Assembly (NCBI RefSeq): GCF_001571285.1
Contig: NZ_BCTM01000023.1
Coordinates: 1-64,000, forward strand
DNA from: Kluyvera cryocrescens NBRC 102467
Lineage (GTDB): Bacteria > Pseudomonadota > Gammaproteobacteria > Enterobacterales > Enterobacteriaceae
Direction of reading: 5' to 3'
Length of the DNA: 64,000 nucleotides
Of the stretch, positions 10,535 to 20,465 are shown piece after piece. A program made the translations under genes and the position numbers. Each line of letters begins with the position of its first letter. Within the stretch, counting starts at the first letter, position 1. The notes under the pieces were generated by a model that was given only the letters and a program-made list of their open reading frames with translations, did not search any database and was not told the DNA's origin.

Positions 10535-10565
10535 CCGGATAACGCACCAAGGTGTCGTTATCCGG
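10535..10565 (+). terminator. hairpin after ubiG
   Basis: A long inverted repeat (CCGGATAACG-CACC / GGTG-CGTTATCCGG, one bulged base) lies 14 bp after the ubiG stop codon. There is no T run, so it is a likely transcript-end structure and not a classical intrinsic terminator. Confidence 0.5.
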
Positions 10566-10607
10566 TACGGTATTTTCCCACAGGGTTTATCCGACTTTAT
10601 GCGGCTG

Positions 10608-10628
10608 GCCTACCAATCCTTGGTAGGC
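10608..10628. terminator. second hairpin after ubiG
   Basis: A perfect 9-bp stem (GCCTACCAA / TTGGTAGGC) with a 3-base loop. It has no T run. It could act with the preceding hairpin as a 3'-end structure. Confidence 0.35.
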
Positions 10629-10809
10629 AGGCTACGACAAATTTGCGCTACGTCATATTGCGCAACAACGCCCGTCGATGAAGAAATCGGCACTCGATCA
10701 AATTTTCATTTTTTTTTGCAAATTATTGACATCCCCGCCAGCCCTTACGCGCCGTGGACTTAGCGTTTTTTACCCTTTCACAACCTCAATTCAACATCAA
10801 AATCAACTC

Positions 10810-10837
10810 TTGTACTCAAAAGAATCCCTACTAGAAT
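10810..10837 (+). promoter_or_regulatory. candidate nrdAB promoter
   Basis: TTGTAC (10810-10815) and TAGAAT (10832-10837), separated by 16 bp, make a reasonable sigma-70 promoter about 130 bp before nrdA. The predicted start of transcription would fall inside the first NrdR-like box, which suits repression. No expression data support this. Confidence 0.45.
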
Positions 10838-10838
10838 A

Positions 10839-10886
10839 CTCACCATATAGCGTTCATTTTATCAACGACCCCCTACATATAGTATT
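10839..10886 (+). promoter_or_regulatory. paired NrdR-box-like sites
   Basis: Two similar 16-bp sequences (10839-10854 and 10871-10886) share the core ATATAG and flanking bases of the NrdR box consensus. Their centres are 32 bp apart, about three helical turns, as expected for paired boxes bound by the ATP/dATP-sensing repressor NrdR. They overlap the expected transcription start of nrdAB. The match to consensus is imperfect. Confidence 0.5.
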
Positions 10887-10924
10887 TATCCACAGGTTTT
10901 TACACCAACGGTAATTGTGGATAA
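10886..10924 (+). promoter_or_regulatory. inverted pair of DnaA boxes upstream of nrdA
   Basis: TTATCCACA (10886-10894) and its exact reverse complement TGTGGATAA (10916-10924) are both perfect consensus DnaA boxes. DnaA is known to control nrdAB in E. coli, coupling dNTP supply to replication. The pair lies 41-79 bp before the nrdA start. Confidence 0.8.
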
Positions 10925-10964
10925 GCAGGGGACATTTTTCTTTTCACGGACAGGTAAAAATCAC

Positions 10965-13250
10965 ATGAATCAGAGTCTGCTGGTGACTAAGCGTGACGGC
11001 CGCACAGAGCGCATTAACCTCGACAAAATTCATCGCGTGCTGGATTGGGCTGCTGAAGGGTTGCATAACGTTTCTATTTCCCAGGTTGAGCTGCGCTCCC
11101 ACATCCAGTTCTACGACGGGATGAAGACGTCCGATATTCATGAAACCATTATCAAGGCCGCCGCAGACCTGATCTCTCACGACGCTCCGGATTACCAGTA
11201 CCTGGCTGCACGCCTGGCGGTATTCCACCTGCGCAAAAAAGCCTACGGCCAGTTCGAGCCACCGGCACTGTTCACCCATGTCAAACGCATGGTCGATCTG
11301 GGTAAATACGACAATCATCTGCTGGAAGACTATACGGAAGAAGAGTTCAAGCAGATGGACTCGTTCATCGTTCACGAACGTGACATGACCTTCTCCTACG
11401 CTGCCGTGAAGCAGTTGGAAGGTAAATACCTGGTGCAGAACCGCGTCACCGGTGAAATCTACGAGAGCGCCCAGTTCCTCTACATTCTGGTTGCCGCGTG
11501 CCTGTTCTCGAACTATCCACGTGAAACTCGTCTGAGCTACGTAAAACGCTTCTACGATGCGGTCTCCACGTTCAAAATTTCGCTGCCGACGCCAATTATG
11601 TCCGGCGTGCGTACGCCTACTCGCCAGTTCAGCTCCTGCGTACTGATCGAGTGCGGCGACAGCCTCGACTCTATCAACGCCACCTCCAGCGCGATTGTGA
11701 AATATGTTTCCCAGCGCGCCGGTATCGGTATCAACGCCGGCCGCATCCGTGCGCTGGGTAGCCCAATTCGCGGCGGTGAAGCCTTCCACACCGGCTGTAT
11801 CCCGTTCTATAAACACTTCCAGACCGCGGTGAAATCCTGCTCTCAGGGCGGCGTGCGCGGTGGTGCGGCCACCCTGTTCTACCCAATGTGGCACCTGGAA
11901 GTGGAAAGCCTGCTGGTACTGAAGAACAACCGCGGTGTTGAAGGCAACCGCGTGCGTCACATGGACTACGGCGTACAGATCAACAAGCTGATGTACACCC
12001 GTCTGCTGAAGGGTGGCGACATCACTCTGTTCAGCCCGTCCGACGTCCCAGGCCTGTATGACGCATTCTTCGCCGATCAGGACGAATTTGAACGTCTTTA
12101 CACCCAGTATGAAAACGACGACAGCATCCGTAAGCAGCGCGTGAAAGCGGTTGAACTGTTCTCACTGATGATGCAGGAACGCGCCTCTACCGGCCGTATC
12201 TACATTCAGAACGTTGACCACTGCAACACCCACAGCCCGTTCGATCCAACCATCGCGCCGGTGCGCCAGTCTAACCTGTGCCTGGAAATCGCCCTGCCGA
12301 CCAAACCGCTGGACGATGTTAACGATGAAAACGGTGAGATCGCGCTGTGTACGCTGTCCGCGTTCAACCTTGGTGCCATTAAGAGCCTCGATGAACTCGA
12401 AGAGCTGGCGGTGCTGGCGGTACGTGCGCTGGATGCCCTGCTCGACTACCAGGACTACCCAATCAAAGCGGCAGAACGCGGCGCTATGGGCCGTCGTACC
12501 CTCGGTATTGGCGTCATCAACTACGCCTACTGGCTGGCGAAAAACGGCAAGCGCTACTCCGATGGCAGCGCCAACAACCTGACTCACCAGACTTTCGAAG
12601 CGATTCAGTACTACCTGCTGAAAGCCTCTAACGAGCTGGCGAAAGAACAAGGCGCGTGCCCGTGGTTTAATGAAACGACCTATTCCCAGGGCATTCTGCC
12701 GATCGATACCTACAAGAAAGATCTGGATGCGATTACCAGCGAACCGCTGCACATGGATTGGGAAGCGCTTCGTGAGTCGATTAAGACCCACGGCCTGCGT
12801 AACTCCACGCTCTCTGCTCTGATGCCGTCCGAGACCTCTTCGCAGATCTCCAACGCCACCAACGGTATTGAGCCACCGCGCGGTTACGTCAGTATCAAAG
12901 CATCAAAAGACGGTATTCTGCGTCAGGTCGTTCCGGACTACGAACATCTGAAAAACGCCTACGAACTGCTGTGGGAAATGCCGAACAACGACGGCTACCT
13001 GCAATTGGTTGGCGTCATGCAGAAGTTTATCGACCAGTCGATTTCAGCGAACACCAACTATGACCCGACGCGTTTCCCGTCTGGCAAAGTACCGATGCAG
13101 CAGCTGCTCAAAGACTTGCTCACCGCCTATAAATTTGGTGTGAAGACCCTGTACTATCAAAACACCCGTGACGGTGCGGAAGATGCGCAGGACGACATGG
13201 TGCCGTCCATTCAAGACGACGGCTGCGAAAGCGGCGCATGTAAAATCTGA
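10965..13250 (+). CDS. nrdA: ribonucleotide reductase class Ia, alpha subunit
   Basis: NrdA is the catalytic subunit of aerobic ribonucleoside-diphosphate reductase (R1), making dNDPs with the radical partner NrdB. The protein is 761 aa, identical in length to E. coli. An N-terminal ATP-cone (residues about 1-90, starting MNQSLLVTKRDGRTERINL) senses ATP/dATP. The active-site cysteines lie in SSCVLIECGD, NLCLEIALP (with the catalytic Glu) and IALCTLSAFN. The radical-transfer tyrosine pair is in TLYYQNTRDG, and the C-terminal redox pair is in CESGACKI. The ATG at 10965 restores the family N-terminus; an in-frame start 48 bases upstream is not conserved. Confidence 0.98.
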   Translation: MNQSLLVTKRDGRTERINLDKIHRVLDWAAEGLHNVSISQVELRSHIQFYDGMKTSDIHETIIKAAADLISHDAPDYQYLAARLAVFHLRKKAYGQFEPPALFTHVKRMVDLGKYDNHLLEDYTEEEFKQMDSFIVHERDMTFSYAAVKQLEGKYLVQNRVTGEIYESAQFLYILVAACLFSNYPRETRLSYVKRFYDAVSTFKISLPTPIMSGVRTPTRQFSSCVLIECGDSLDSINATSSAIVKYVSQRAGIGINAGRIRALGSPIRGGEAFHTGCIPFYKHFQTAVKSCSQGGVRGGAATLFYPMWHLEVESLLVLKNNRGVEGNRVRHMDYGVQINKLMYTRLLKGGDITLFSPSDVPGLYDAFFADQDEFERLYTQYENDDSIRKQRVKAVELFSLMMQERASTGRIYIQNVDHCNTHSPFDPTIAPVRQSNLCLEIALPTKPLDDVNDENGEIALCTLSAFNLGAIKSLDELEELAVLAVRALDALLDYQDYPIKAAERGAMGRRTLGIGVINYAYWLAKNGKRYSDGSANNLTHQTFEAIQYYLLKASNELAKEQGACPWFNETTYSQGILPIDTYKKDLDAITSEPLHMDWEALRESIKTHGLRNSTLSALMPSETSSQISNATNGIEPPRGYVSIKASKDGILRQVVPDYEHLKNAYELLWEMPNNDGYLQLVGVMQKFIDQSISANTNYDPTRFPSGKVPMQQLLKDLLTAYKFGVKTLYYQNTRDGAEDAQDDMVPSIQDDGCESGACKI

Positions 13251-13258
13251 TAACGATT

Positions 13259-13284
13259 GCCGGGCAGCGCTACGCTGACCCGGC
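13259..13284. repeat. REP-like palindrome
   Basis: The imperfect palindrome GCCGGGCAGCG / CGCTGACCCGGC has the shape of an enterobacterial REP (repetitive extragenic palindromic) element. It begins 9 bp after the nrdA stop codon, inside the nrdA-nrdB operon spacer, where it may stabilise the upstream mRNA. Confidence 0.65.
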
Positions 13285-13301
13285 CTTTGATTTCCGTCAT
13301 G

Positions 13302-13332
13302 ACCGGATAGCGACGTTAAAACCTTATCCGGT
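13302..13332. repeat. inverted repeat in nrdA-nrdB spacer
   Basis: Eight-bp arms (ACCGGATA / TATCCGGT) flank a 15-base loop. The arms resemble the outer part of the REP-like elements nearby, so it may be part of a composite (BIME-like) structure. Confidence 0.4.
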
Positions 13333-13383
13333 GCACGGATTTATACACATCGCCATTTAAGCTGCATTGAACGCATTCGCGTT

Positions 13384-13406
13384 TGAACCGCGCTTGCGCG
13401 GGTTCC
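13384..13406. repeat. GC-rich hairpin in nrdA-nrdB spacer
   Basis: A strong stem (TGAACCGCGC / GCGCGGGTTCCA with one bulge) and a TT loop, about 100 bp before nrdB. It is a third structured element in the 256-bp spacer and could attenuate or protect the operon mRNA. Confidence 0.4.
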
Positions 13407-13506
13407 AAAGGGAGCGGCTTGAAAGATGAAATGTATATTTACGATGATATTGTAAGCAGGTAAGTAAACGCCATCCGGCATTACTCTCCAGACAGGATTG
13501 ACATCA

Positions 13507-14637
13507 ATGGCATACACCACTTTTTCACAGACGAAAAACGATCAGCTCAAAGAGCCGATGTTCTTTGGCCAGCCGGTCAACGTGGCACGCTACGACCAGC
13601 AAAAATATGACATTTTCGAAAAGCTGATTGAAAAGCAACTCTCCTTCTTCTGGCGTCCGGAAGAAGTGGACGTTTCTCGCGACCGTATTGACTATCAGGC
13701 GTTGCCAGAACACGAAAAGCATATTTTCATCAGTAACCTGAAGTATCAAACGCTGCTGGACTCCATCCAGGGCCGTAGCCCGAACGTCGCGCTGCTGCCG
13801 CTGATCTCCATTCCGGAGCTGGAGACCTGGGTTGAAACGTGGGCGTTTTCTGAAACTATCCACTCACGTTCTTATACTCATATCATCCGTAACATCGTTA
13901 ACGATCCGGCGATTGTGTTTGACGATATCGTCACCAACGAACAGATCCAAAAGCGTGCCGAAGGGATCTCCAGCTATTATGACGAGCTGATTGAGATGAC
14001 CAGCTACTGGCATCTGCTGGGCGAAGGGACGCATAACGTGAACGGCAAAACCGTCACCGTTAACCTGCGCGAACTGAAGAAGAAGCTCTATATCTGCCTG
14101 ATGAGCGTTAACGCGCTGGAAGCCATCCGCTTCTACGTCAGCTTCGCCTGTTCTTTCGCTTTCGCCGAGCGCGAACTGATGGAAGGTAACGCCAAAATTA
14201 TCCGTCTGATCGCCCGCGATGAAGCGCTGCACCTGACCGGCACTCAGCATATGCTGAACCTGCTGCGTTCTGGCCAGGACGATCCGGAGATGGCGGAAAT
14301 TGCCGAAGAGTGCAAACAGGAATGCTATGACCTGTTCGTTCAGGCGGCGGTGCAGGAAAAAGAGTGGGCGGACTATCTGTTCCGCGACGGCTCGATGATT
14401 GGCCTCAACAAAGACATTCTGTGTCAATACGTTGAGTACATCACTAACATCCGTATGCAGGCCGTTGGGCTGGATCTGCCATTCCAGACGCGTTCGAACC
14501 CTATCCCGTGGATCAACACCTGGCTGGTGTCAGATAACGTGCAGGTGGCACCGCAGGAAGTGGAAGTCAGCTCCTATCTGGTTGGGCAGATTGACTCGGA
14601 AGTCGATACTGACGATCTCAGCAATTTCCAGCTCTAA
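13507..14637 (+). CDS. nrdB: ribonucleotide reductase class Ia, beta subunit
   Basis: NrdB (R2) houses the diferric-tyrosyl radical cofactor that starts catalysis in NrdA. The protein is 376 aa, as in E. coli. Iron ligands and the radical tyrosine lie in [17 protein letters not shown] (Glu115, His118, Tyr122), FAERELMEG (Glu204) and [10 protein letters not shown] (Glu238, His241). The C-terminal tail ([10 protein letters not shown]) is the peptide that docks on NrdA. The start MAYTTFSQ at 13507 fits the family; an ATG three codons upstream is in frame but not conserved. The stop codon overlaps the yfaE ATG by one base (TAATG), indicating translational coupling. Confidence 0.98.
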   Translation: MAYTTFSQTKNDQLKEPMFFGQPVNVARYDQQKYDIFEKLIEKQLSFFWRPEEVDVSRDRIDYQALPEHEKHIFISNLKYQTLLDSIQGRSPNVALLPLISIPELETWVETWAFSETIHSRSYTHIIRNIVNDPAIVFDDIVTNEQIQKRAEGISSYYDELIEMTSYWHLLGEGTHNVNGKTVTVNLRELKKKLYICLMSVNALEAIRFYVSFACSFAFAERELMEGNAKIIRLIARDEALHLTGTQHMLNLLRSGQDDPEMAEIAEECKQECYDLFVQAAVQEKEWADYLFRDGSMIGLNKDILCQYVEYITNIRMQAVGLDLPFQTRSNPIPWINTWLVSDNVQVAPQEVEVSSYLVGQIDSEVDTDDLSNFQL

Positions 14638-14891
14638 TGAGCCGCGTGATACTGCGCATCTCTGGCACTCGCTTGCAGTGCCAGGATGAACATCCATCCC
14701 TGCTGGCGGCGCTGGAATCTCATAACGTTGAGGTAGAATACCAGTGTCGCGAAGGCTACTGCGGCTCCTGCCGTACCCGGCTGGTCTCCGGCCAGGTTGA
14801 CTGGCTGACCGAACCGCTGGCTTTTATCCAGCCGGACGAAATTTTGCCCTGCTGCTGCCGGGCAAAAGGTGACATCGAAATCGAGATGTAA
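14637..14891 (+). CDS. yfaE: 2Fe-2S ferredoxin YfaE, NrdB cofactor maintenance
   Basis: YfaE is a small plant-type [2Fe-2S] ferredoxin that supplies electrons to assemble and repair the NrdB diferric-tyrosyl cofactor. The protein is 84 aa, as in E. coli. The cluster motif CREGYCGSCR supplies three cysteines, and a cysteine in the later CCCRAKG cluster supplies the fourth. It overlaps the nrdB stop codon by one base, the usual nrdAB-yfaE arrangement. Confidence 0.96.
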   Translation: MSRVILRISGTRLQCQDEHPSLLAALESHNVEVEYQCREGYCGSCRTRLVSGQVDWLTEPLAFIQPDEILPCCCRAKGDIEIEM

Positions 14892-15046
14892 CGGTGAGTG
14901 CACCGCGCGTGCACTCATTTTCATTTTTCCCCTAAGTATCCCCAGCCAAAGCCTCGTCTTTCCAGCGTTGAGCGCCGCTATCGCCGCTGACAAAATTCGA
15001 TATCCGCCACAAAACGCGGCAATTCACTTTCGATTCATGCGCGAAT

Positions 15047-15064
15047 ATGTTCGATATCAAACAA
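15047..15064. promoter_or_regulatory. candidate GlpR operator upstream of glpA
   Basis: ATGTTCGATATCAAACAA resembles the GlpR operator half-sites (TTCG and an inverted partner). It lies about 55 bp before the glpA start. A second partial match containing TTTCGATTC lies just upstream around 15028-15045. A half CRP site (TGTGA, 15079-15083) follows. GlpR repression and CRP activation of glpABC are known in E. coli; the sites here are read by eye. Confidence 0.5.
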
Positions 15065-15117
15065 AAAAACCTATTCATGTGACTTAATGTTGGTAAAACG
15101 ACCATTGAGGACACAAA

Positions 15118-16746
15118 ATGGACAGCGCCTCTACACCTGAATACGACGTCATCATTATCGGTGGCGGTGCCACCGGAGCCGGGATCGCCCGTGATTGCAC
15201 GCTACGTGGCCTAAAGGCCGCGCTGGTTGAACGCTTTGATATTGCCACCGGTGCCACCGGCCGCAATCACGGTTTACTGCACAGCGGCGCGCGCTACGCG
15301 GTGACCGATAGTGAATCTGCCCGCGAATGTATCCGGGAAAATCAGATCCTACGCCGTATTGCACGCCACTGTATTGAGCCGACCAGCGGGCTATTTATCA
15401 CCCTGCCAGACGATGACCTTGGCTACCAGCAAACCTTTATTAATGCCTGCACCAGCGCGGGCATTCTGGCCGAAGCGATTGATCCGGCGCTGGCTCGGCG
15501 AATTGAGCCGGCGGTCAATCCGGCGTTGGTCGGTGCCGTTCGCGTCCCGGATGGCACCGTGGATCCATTCCGTCTGACTGCCGCCAATATGCTTGATGCC
15601 CGCGAACACGGGGCCACGATTTTTACCGGTCATGAAGTCACGGGCCTGCTCCGCCGGGGCGAGCACGTGCATGGCGTGACGCTCTACCACCACGCCAGCC
15701 GGGCAAGACGCACGCTGCATGCAGCGGTGGTGGTCAATGCCGCCGGGATCTGGGGACAACGCATTGCGGAGTATGCGGATTTGAAAATCCGCATGTTCCC
15801 GGCCAAAGGTTCGCTACTTATTTTCGAAAGCCGGATTAACCAACATGTCATCAATCGCTGTCGACCACCGGCCGATGCCGACATTCTGGTACCCGGCGAT
15901 ACTATTTCCCTCATTGGCACCACTTCCACGCACATCGACTACCAGGATATTGACCGCTGCCGCGTCACCGCCGATGAGGTCGATATTCTCCTGCGCGAAG
16001 GCGAAAAGCTGGCGCCTATCATGGCCAATACGCGCATTTTACGCGCCTACTGTGGCGTGCGCCCACTGGTCGCTAGCGATGATGACCCGAGCGGGCGCAA
16101 CGTCAGCCGCGGCATCGTGCTGCTCGATCACGCTGAACGCGATGGGCTGGAAGGCTTAATCACCATTACCGGCGGCAAACTGATGACCTATCGACTGATG
16201 GCCGAATGGGCCACCAATGCCGTCTGCCGTAAACTCAATCACAATCGCCCGTGCACCACCGCCGACACGCCGCTGCCGGGTTCACAGGAATCGGTGGAGA
16301 AAACCCTACAGAGCATGATTTCCCTGCCCGCGCCGCTACGGGGCTCCGCTGTCTATCGCCACGGCGACCGCACCCCAACCTGGCTCGGCAACAGTCGCCT
16401 GCATCGCAGCGTGGTCTGCGAATGCGAAGCGGTCACCGCGGGCGAAGTGCAGTATGCGGTTGAAAACCTGGCGGTAAATAATCTGCTGGATCTGCGTCGT
16501 CGTACCCGCGTTGGGATGGGTACCTGTCAGGGCGAGCTGTGCGCCTGCCGGGCCAGCGGCCTGCTGCAGCGCTTTGAGGTGACCACCGCGACGCAATCAC
16601 TGGCGCAGCTTTCACATTTCCTCAACGAGCGCTGGAAAGGGGTGCAGCCGATCGCCTGGGGCGATGCGCTACGCGAAAGCGAATTAACCCGCTGGGTTTA
16701 TCAAGGACTGTGCGGCTTACAAAAGGAACCTGAAGATGAAATTTGA
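15118..16746 (+). CDS. glpA: anaerobic glycerol-3-phosphate dehydrogenase, subunit A
   Basis: GlpA is the FAD-containing catalytic subunit of the anaerobic sn-glycerol-3-phosphate dehydrogenase, which oxidises G3P to DHAP and passes electrons via GlpB/GlpC to menaquinone. The protein is 542 aa, as in E. coli. The N-terminal FAD motif is [15 protein letters not shown] (about residues 11-25). A DAO-type fold follows, and the C-terminal BFD-like [2Fe-2S] domain carries the cysteines [10 protein letters not shown] and [11 protein letters not shown]. The glpB start lies 11 bases inside its 3' end. In E. coli glpTQ are divergent from glpA; here yfaE lies directly upstream. Confidence 0.97.
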   Translation: MDSASTPEYDVIIIGGGATGAGIARDCTLRGLKAALVERFDIATGATGRNHGLLHSGARYAVTDSESARECIRENQILRRIARHCIEPTSGLFITLPDDDLGYQQTFINACTSAGILAEAIDPALARRIEPAVNPALVGAVRVPDGTVDPFRLTAANMLDAREHGATIFTGHEVTGLLRRGEHVHGVTLYHHASRARRTLHAAVVVNAAGIWGQRIAEYADLKIRMFPAKGSLLIFESRINQHVINRCRPPADADILVPGDTISLIGTTSTHIDYQDIDRCRVTADEVDILLREGEKLAPIMANTRILRAYCGVRPLVASDDDPSGRNVSRGIVLLDHAERDGLEGLITITGGKLMTYRLMAEWATNAVCRKLNHNRPCTTADTPLPGSQESVEKTLQSMISLPAPLRGSAVYRHGDRTPTWLGNSRLHRSVVCECEAVTAGEVQYAVENLAVNNLLDLRRRTRVGMGTCQGELCACRASGLLQRFEVTTATQSLAQLSHFLNERWKGVQPIAWGDALRESELTRWVYQGLCGLQKEPEDEI

Positions 16747-17995
16747 TAGCGTCATTGTCGGCGGCGGCCTTGCCGGGCTGCTGTGCGGGCTACAGTTGCA
16801 AAAGTCCGGTCTGCGTTGCGCCATCGTCAGCCAGGGTCAAAGCGCGCTGCACTTCTCTTCCGGCTCGTTGGATCTGCTAAGCGCTATGCCGGACGGGGCT
16901 CCGGTCACCCGTCTTGCGCAAGGGCTTTCGGCATTGGTGGAACAATCCCCTCACCATCCGTATGTCAACATCGGTATCGACAAGGTATTGCACTACGCCC
17001 GTCAGACGCAAACGCTGTTGGCGGAATGCGGCATCGCCATGCGGGGGGATGTCGAGCAGATTCATCAGCGCGTCACGCCACTCGGCACGCTGCGCCCCGC
17101 GTGGTTGAGTCCGCTGGAGGTACCATTGGCTCCGCTGTCTCAGGGACATATCCGAGTGGTTGGCATCAGCGGTTTTCTCGATTTTCAGCCTCATCTGGCC
17201 GCCGGTTCACTGCAACAGCAGGGGCTCAACGTTGATATCGCCGAAATCGATTTACCGGAGCTGGATGTGCTGCGCGAAAACCCCACCGAATTTCGCGCAG
17301 TGAATATTGCCCGGGTTCTCGATGAACCCTCGCTGTGGCAGCCACTTTTGCAGGCCCTGCTCCCGTTGTGCGAAGGCTGCGACTTACTGCTGATGCCGGC
17401 CTGCTTTGGCCTGCGTGATAGTTCACTGTTTGACTGGCTAAACGCGAATCTGCCCTGCCCGCTGTTTCTGCTCCCGACGCTGCCGCCCTCGGTGCCGGGA
17501 ATGCGCCTGCACTCTGCGCTACAGCGACAGTTTGTTGCCCTGGGAGGAATCTGGATGGCGGGTGATAAAGTGCTTCGCATTAGCCATCGAGAAGGCGGGA
17601 TGGCGGAAATCTGGACCCGCAATCACGGCGACATTCCGCTGCGCCCACGCTTTACCGTACTCGCCAGCGGCAGCTTCTTCAGTAACGGTCTAACCGCCGA
17701 CCGTGAGCGTATTCGTGAAACCATTCTGGGGCTCGATATTCTCGCCCCTACGCCGCGCGCGCAGTGGTATGACCATGACTTTTTTGCCTCGCAGCCATGG
17801 CAGCAATCGGGCGTGGTTGTCGACGAGAGCCTGCATCCTTCGCTAGGCGGTAAGACTCAGCCTAACCTGTTCGCCATCGGTTCACTGCTGGGCGGGTTCG
17901 ATCCTATCGCGCTGGGCTGCGGCGGCGGGGTCTGTGCTATCAGCGCCATGCATGCCGCACAGCACATTATTGCGTTAGCCGGAGGTGAAGCATGA
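16736..17995 (+). CDS. glpB: anaerobic glycerol-3-phosphate dehydrogenase, subunit B
   Basis: GlpB is the flavin subunit that moves electrons from GlpA to the membrane-linked GlpC. The protein is 419 aa, the usual size. The N-terminal dinucleotide-binding motif is [17 protein letters not shown], and a C-terminal [17 protein letters not shown] segment completes the FAD fold. It begins inside glpA (11-base overlap, ribosome site AAAGGA) and its stop overlaps the glpC start by 4 bases (ATGA), so the three genes are translationally coupled. Confidence 0.96.
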   Translation: MKFDSVIVGGGLAGLLCGLQLQKSGLRCAIVSQGQSALHFSSGSLDLLSAMPDGAPVTRLAQGLSALVEQSPHHPYVNIGIDKVLHYARQTQTLLAECGIAMRGDVEQIHQRVTPLGTLRPAWLSPLEVPLAPLSQGHIRVVGISGFLDFQPHLAAGSLQQQGLNVDIAEIDLPELDVLRENPTEFRAVNIARVLDEPSLWQPLLQALLPLCEGCDLLLMPACFGLRDSSLFDWLNANLPCPLFLLPTLPPSVPGMRLHSALQRQFVALGGIWMAGDKVLRISHREGGMAEIWTRNHGDIPLRPRFTVLASGSFFSNGLTADRERIRETILGLDILAPTPRAQWYDHDFFASQPWQQSGVVVDESLHPSLGGKTQPNLFAIGSLLGGFDPIALGCGGGVCAISAMHAAQHIIALAGGEA

Positions 17996-19203
17996 GTCAG
18001 CAAAGCTTTAAAAACTGCATTAAATGCACCGTCTGCACCACCGTCTGCCCGGTAAGTCGCGTAAATCCACGCTATCCAGGACCAAAGCAGGCAGGGCCGG
18101 ATGGCGAACGACTGCGTCGTAAAGACAGCGGGCTGTATGATGAGGCGCTGAAATACTGCATCAACTGCAAACGCTGTGAGGTCGCCTGCCCTTCCGATGT
18201 CAAAATTGGCGACATCATACAGCGCGCCCGCGCCGATTACGGCCACGCCAAACCGGGTTTACGCGACGCTATTCTCAGCCATACCGACCTGATGGGGACG
18301 TTGTCGACACCGTTTGCCCCCATCGTCAACGCGGCAACCGGCTTGAAACCGGTACGCCAGCTGTTGGATACGGCGCTGAAAATCGACCATCGCCGCAGCC
18401 TGCCCAAATATTCTTTTGGCACTTTCCGTCGCCGCTATCAGCGCATCGCCAAAAGCCAGGCGCAGTATGCCGAGCAGGTCGCCTTCTTCCACGGCTGCTA
18501 CGTGAACTACAACCACCCACAGTTAGGGCTGGATATGATCCGCGTGCTTAACGCACTGGGTATTGGCGTGCAGCTGTTGAGTAAAGAGAAATGCTGCGGC
18601 GTACCGCTGATTGCGAATGGCTTCTTTGATAAAGCGCGGCGTCAGGCGCAAAGCAATGTGACCTCGCTACGGCAAGCCATTGTTGAAAAACGTTTGCCGG
18701 TACTGGCGACTTCATCGACCTGTACGTTTACCCTGCGGGATGAGTATCCCCATCTGCTGGAGGTCGATAACCACGATTTGCGAGACGACATCGAACTCGC
18801 GACTCGTTGGATCTGGCGCCGGCTGGATGCGGGCGCTACGCTGCCGTTAAATCCGCTGCCGCTCAAAGTGGTTTATCACACGCCATGCCATATGGAGAAA
18901 ATGGGCTGGTCGCTGTATACGCTGGAGTTATTACGCCGCATTCCAGGCGTGGAATTGCAGGTGCTGGAGTCCAATTGCTGCGGTATCGCCGGGACCTACG
19001 GTTTTAAAGCCGAAAATTACCCGACATCGCAAGCGATAGGCGCCCCGCTCTTCGCACAGATTGAAAACAGCGGCGCTGACCTTGTGATAACGGATTGCGA
19101 GACCTGTAAATGGCAAATCGAGATGTCCACCAGCAAACGCTGTGAACATCCCATTACGCTGCTGGCGCAGGCGCTTACAGCACCAGCGAATCCACCACGT
19201 TAA
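17992..19203 (+). CDS. glpC: anaerobic glycerol-3-phosphate dehydrogenase, subunit C
   Basis: GlpC is the iron-sulfur subunit that anchors GlpAB at the membrane and reduces menaquinone. The protein is 403 aa (E. coli 396). Two 4Fe-4S motifs lie at the N-terminus ([12 protein letters not shown] near residue 8 and [12 protein letters not shown] near 54). Two CCG-type motifs follow (KEKCCGVP and ESNCCGIAG), typical of the heterodisulfide-reductase/GlpC family. Its 3' end overlaps the convergent yfaY gene by 29 bases. Confidence 0.96.
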   Translation: MSQQSFKNCIKCTVCTTVCPVSRVNPRYPGPKQAGPDGERLRRKDSGLYDEALKYCINCKRCEVACPSDVKIGDIIQRARADYGHAKPGLRDAILSHTDLMGTLSTPFAPIVNAATGLKPVRQLLDTALKIDHRRSLPKYSFGTFRRRYQRIAKSQAQYAEQVAFFHGCYVNYNHPQLGLDMIRVLNALGIGVQLLSKEKCCGVPLIANGFFDKARRQAQSNVTSLRQAIVEKRLPVLATSSTCTFTLRDEYPHLLEVDNHDLRDDIELATRWIWRRLDAGATLPLNPLPLKVVYHTPCHMEKMGWSLYTLELLRRIPGVELQVLESNCCGIAGTYGFKAENYPTSQAIGAPLFAQIENSGADLVITDCETCKWQIEMSTSKRCEHPITLLAQALTAPANPPR

Positions 19204-20371
19204 TCCAACCGTGTTCGCTGGCGATCGGGCGACCGTTCAGCCAGCGGCGCAGCATGTTTAACGCCATCATGGCGCACACTTCCTGACGCACCACCAGACC
19301 ATGACGCGTATTGCTGAACTTCAGCTGAAGCGCATAAGTATTGTCGGGGGTAGAAAGCGCCACATTGATGTGTTCAGACTCCAGCCCGCTCACCGCCAGC
19401 GCCAGACCAGCGAAATGGTTAACCCGACGCTCTTCCGCCCACCGCGCGGTTTGTGCCAACGTCTCATCCTGCGCGGGAACCACTTCGCTGGCCAGCAATG
19501 GGGCACTGGCACGAGAAAGCTGAAGCGCCAGCAGGCCGCTGGTGAACTGCTCGCTCAGCGTCAGGCTGAGCTGCTTTTCTTTCAATACGCGAGCAATCTG
19601 CGCGGGCAGGCCTTCGGTGCCTTCGAAGATCAGGCTTTCGCCAGCGACCTTCTGCACCTCTGGCCACAGCGCCAGCATCGCGTCGCGGTGTTCAGCAGGC
19701 CCGGTGAGTTTCAATTCGATAATCGGCATCGATGAGCGATAGCCCATGGTCACGCCTGGCGGCAACGCCAGATGCTGTAAGCTTTGGGCCAGATCGCTTT
19801 CGGAACGGCCAAAGGTGGTCAGTCGCAAACAGATTGGCGGCTCCCCCACCGGATAGCGCTGGCGAATGCGCGGCAGGATTTCTTTTTCGACCATCACTTT
19901 GAATTCGGACGGCACGCCCGGGGTGAAGAACATCAGGCAGCGATTAAGCCTGACCGCAAAGCCGCAGGCGGTGCCGACGGGATTATCGATAAGCTCAGCG
20001 CTGGCCGGAATTTCCGCCTGCTTGCGGTTACTTGGCGCCATGATACGACCGCGTTCAGTGAAAAAACGCTCCATGCTCGCCAGCCACTCTTCGTGCAGAA
20101 TCAGCGACTCGCCCTTCGCCGTCGCCGCAGCCAGCGCACTAAGGTCATCGCTGGTTGGCCCAAGGCCGCCGTTGACAATTAAGACGTCCGCCTGCGTGCT
20201 GCGCTCGCGCAGAATGGCCACCAGATCATCCAGGTTGTCGCCCACGGTATTACGCCGTGACAGGGGAATGCCCTGCTGAAAACAAAAATCAGCAAGCCAC
20301 GCAGCGTTCGTATCGACAATCTGCCCCGATAAGACTTCATCGCCTGTGGATAGCATCTCAACCGTTATCAT
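19175..20371 (-). CDS. yfaY: CinA-like protein YfaY
   Basis: This is the CinA-family paralogue of E. coli called YfaY. It has an N-terminal MoCF/MoaB-like domain (STGDEVLSGQIVDTN, then NGGLGPTSDDLSA) typical of CinA/nucleotide pyrophosphatase proteins, and a C-terminal PncC-like domain. The C-terminal deamidase half looks divergent, as in E. coli, and activity there is doubtful. I chose the ATG at 20371 (398 aa) because GGAG lies 6 bases upstream; a GTG immediately before it is also in frame. It converges on glpC with a 29-base overlap. The physiological role is not established. Confidence 0.88.
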   Translation of the reverse strand: MITVEMLSTGDEVLSGQIVDTNAAWLADFCFQQGIPLSRRNTVGDNLDDLVAILRERSTQADVLIVNGGLGPTSDDLSALAAATAKGESLILHEEWLASMERFFTERGRIMAPSNRKQAEIPASAELIDNPVGTACGFAVRLNRCLMFFTPGVPSEFKVMVEKEILPRIRQRYPVGEPPICLRLTTFGRSESDLAQSLQHLALPPGVTMGYRSSMPIIELKLTGPAEHRDAMLALWPEVQKVAGESLIFEGTEGLPAQIARVLKEKQLSLTLSEQFTSGLLALQLSRASAPLLASEVVPAQDETLAQTARWAEERRVNHFAGLALAVSGLESEHINVALSTPDNTYALQLKFSNTRHGLVVRQEVCAMMALNMLRRWLNGRPIASEHGWINVVDSLVL

Positions 20372-20465
20372 CACTTACTCCAGTAAAAAGAGAACGGTTT
20401 ACTATAGCGCAAGGTGGGGATTTAAAAAGGGAAAACTGGCGCAGCAGGGCGCTGCGCCGCGGGCA

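Larger units (their letters stand above)
10522..10964. other. ubiG-nrdA intergenic regulatory region
   Basis: This 443-bp region holds no convincing gene. Its left part carries two hairpins (10535-10565 and 10608-10628) that probably end or protect the ubiG transcript. Its right part is the nrdA control region, with a candidate promoter, an NrdR-box pair and two inverted DnaA boxes, listed separately. Confidence 0.7.

Noticed and set aside
10944-11960. 338-codon minus-strand frame opposite nrdA
   Set aside because: Antisense shadow of a conserved gene, with no start context or domain.
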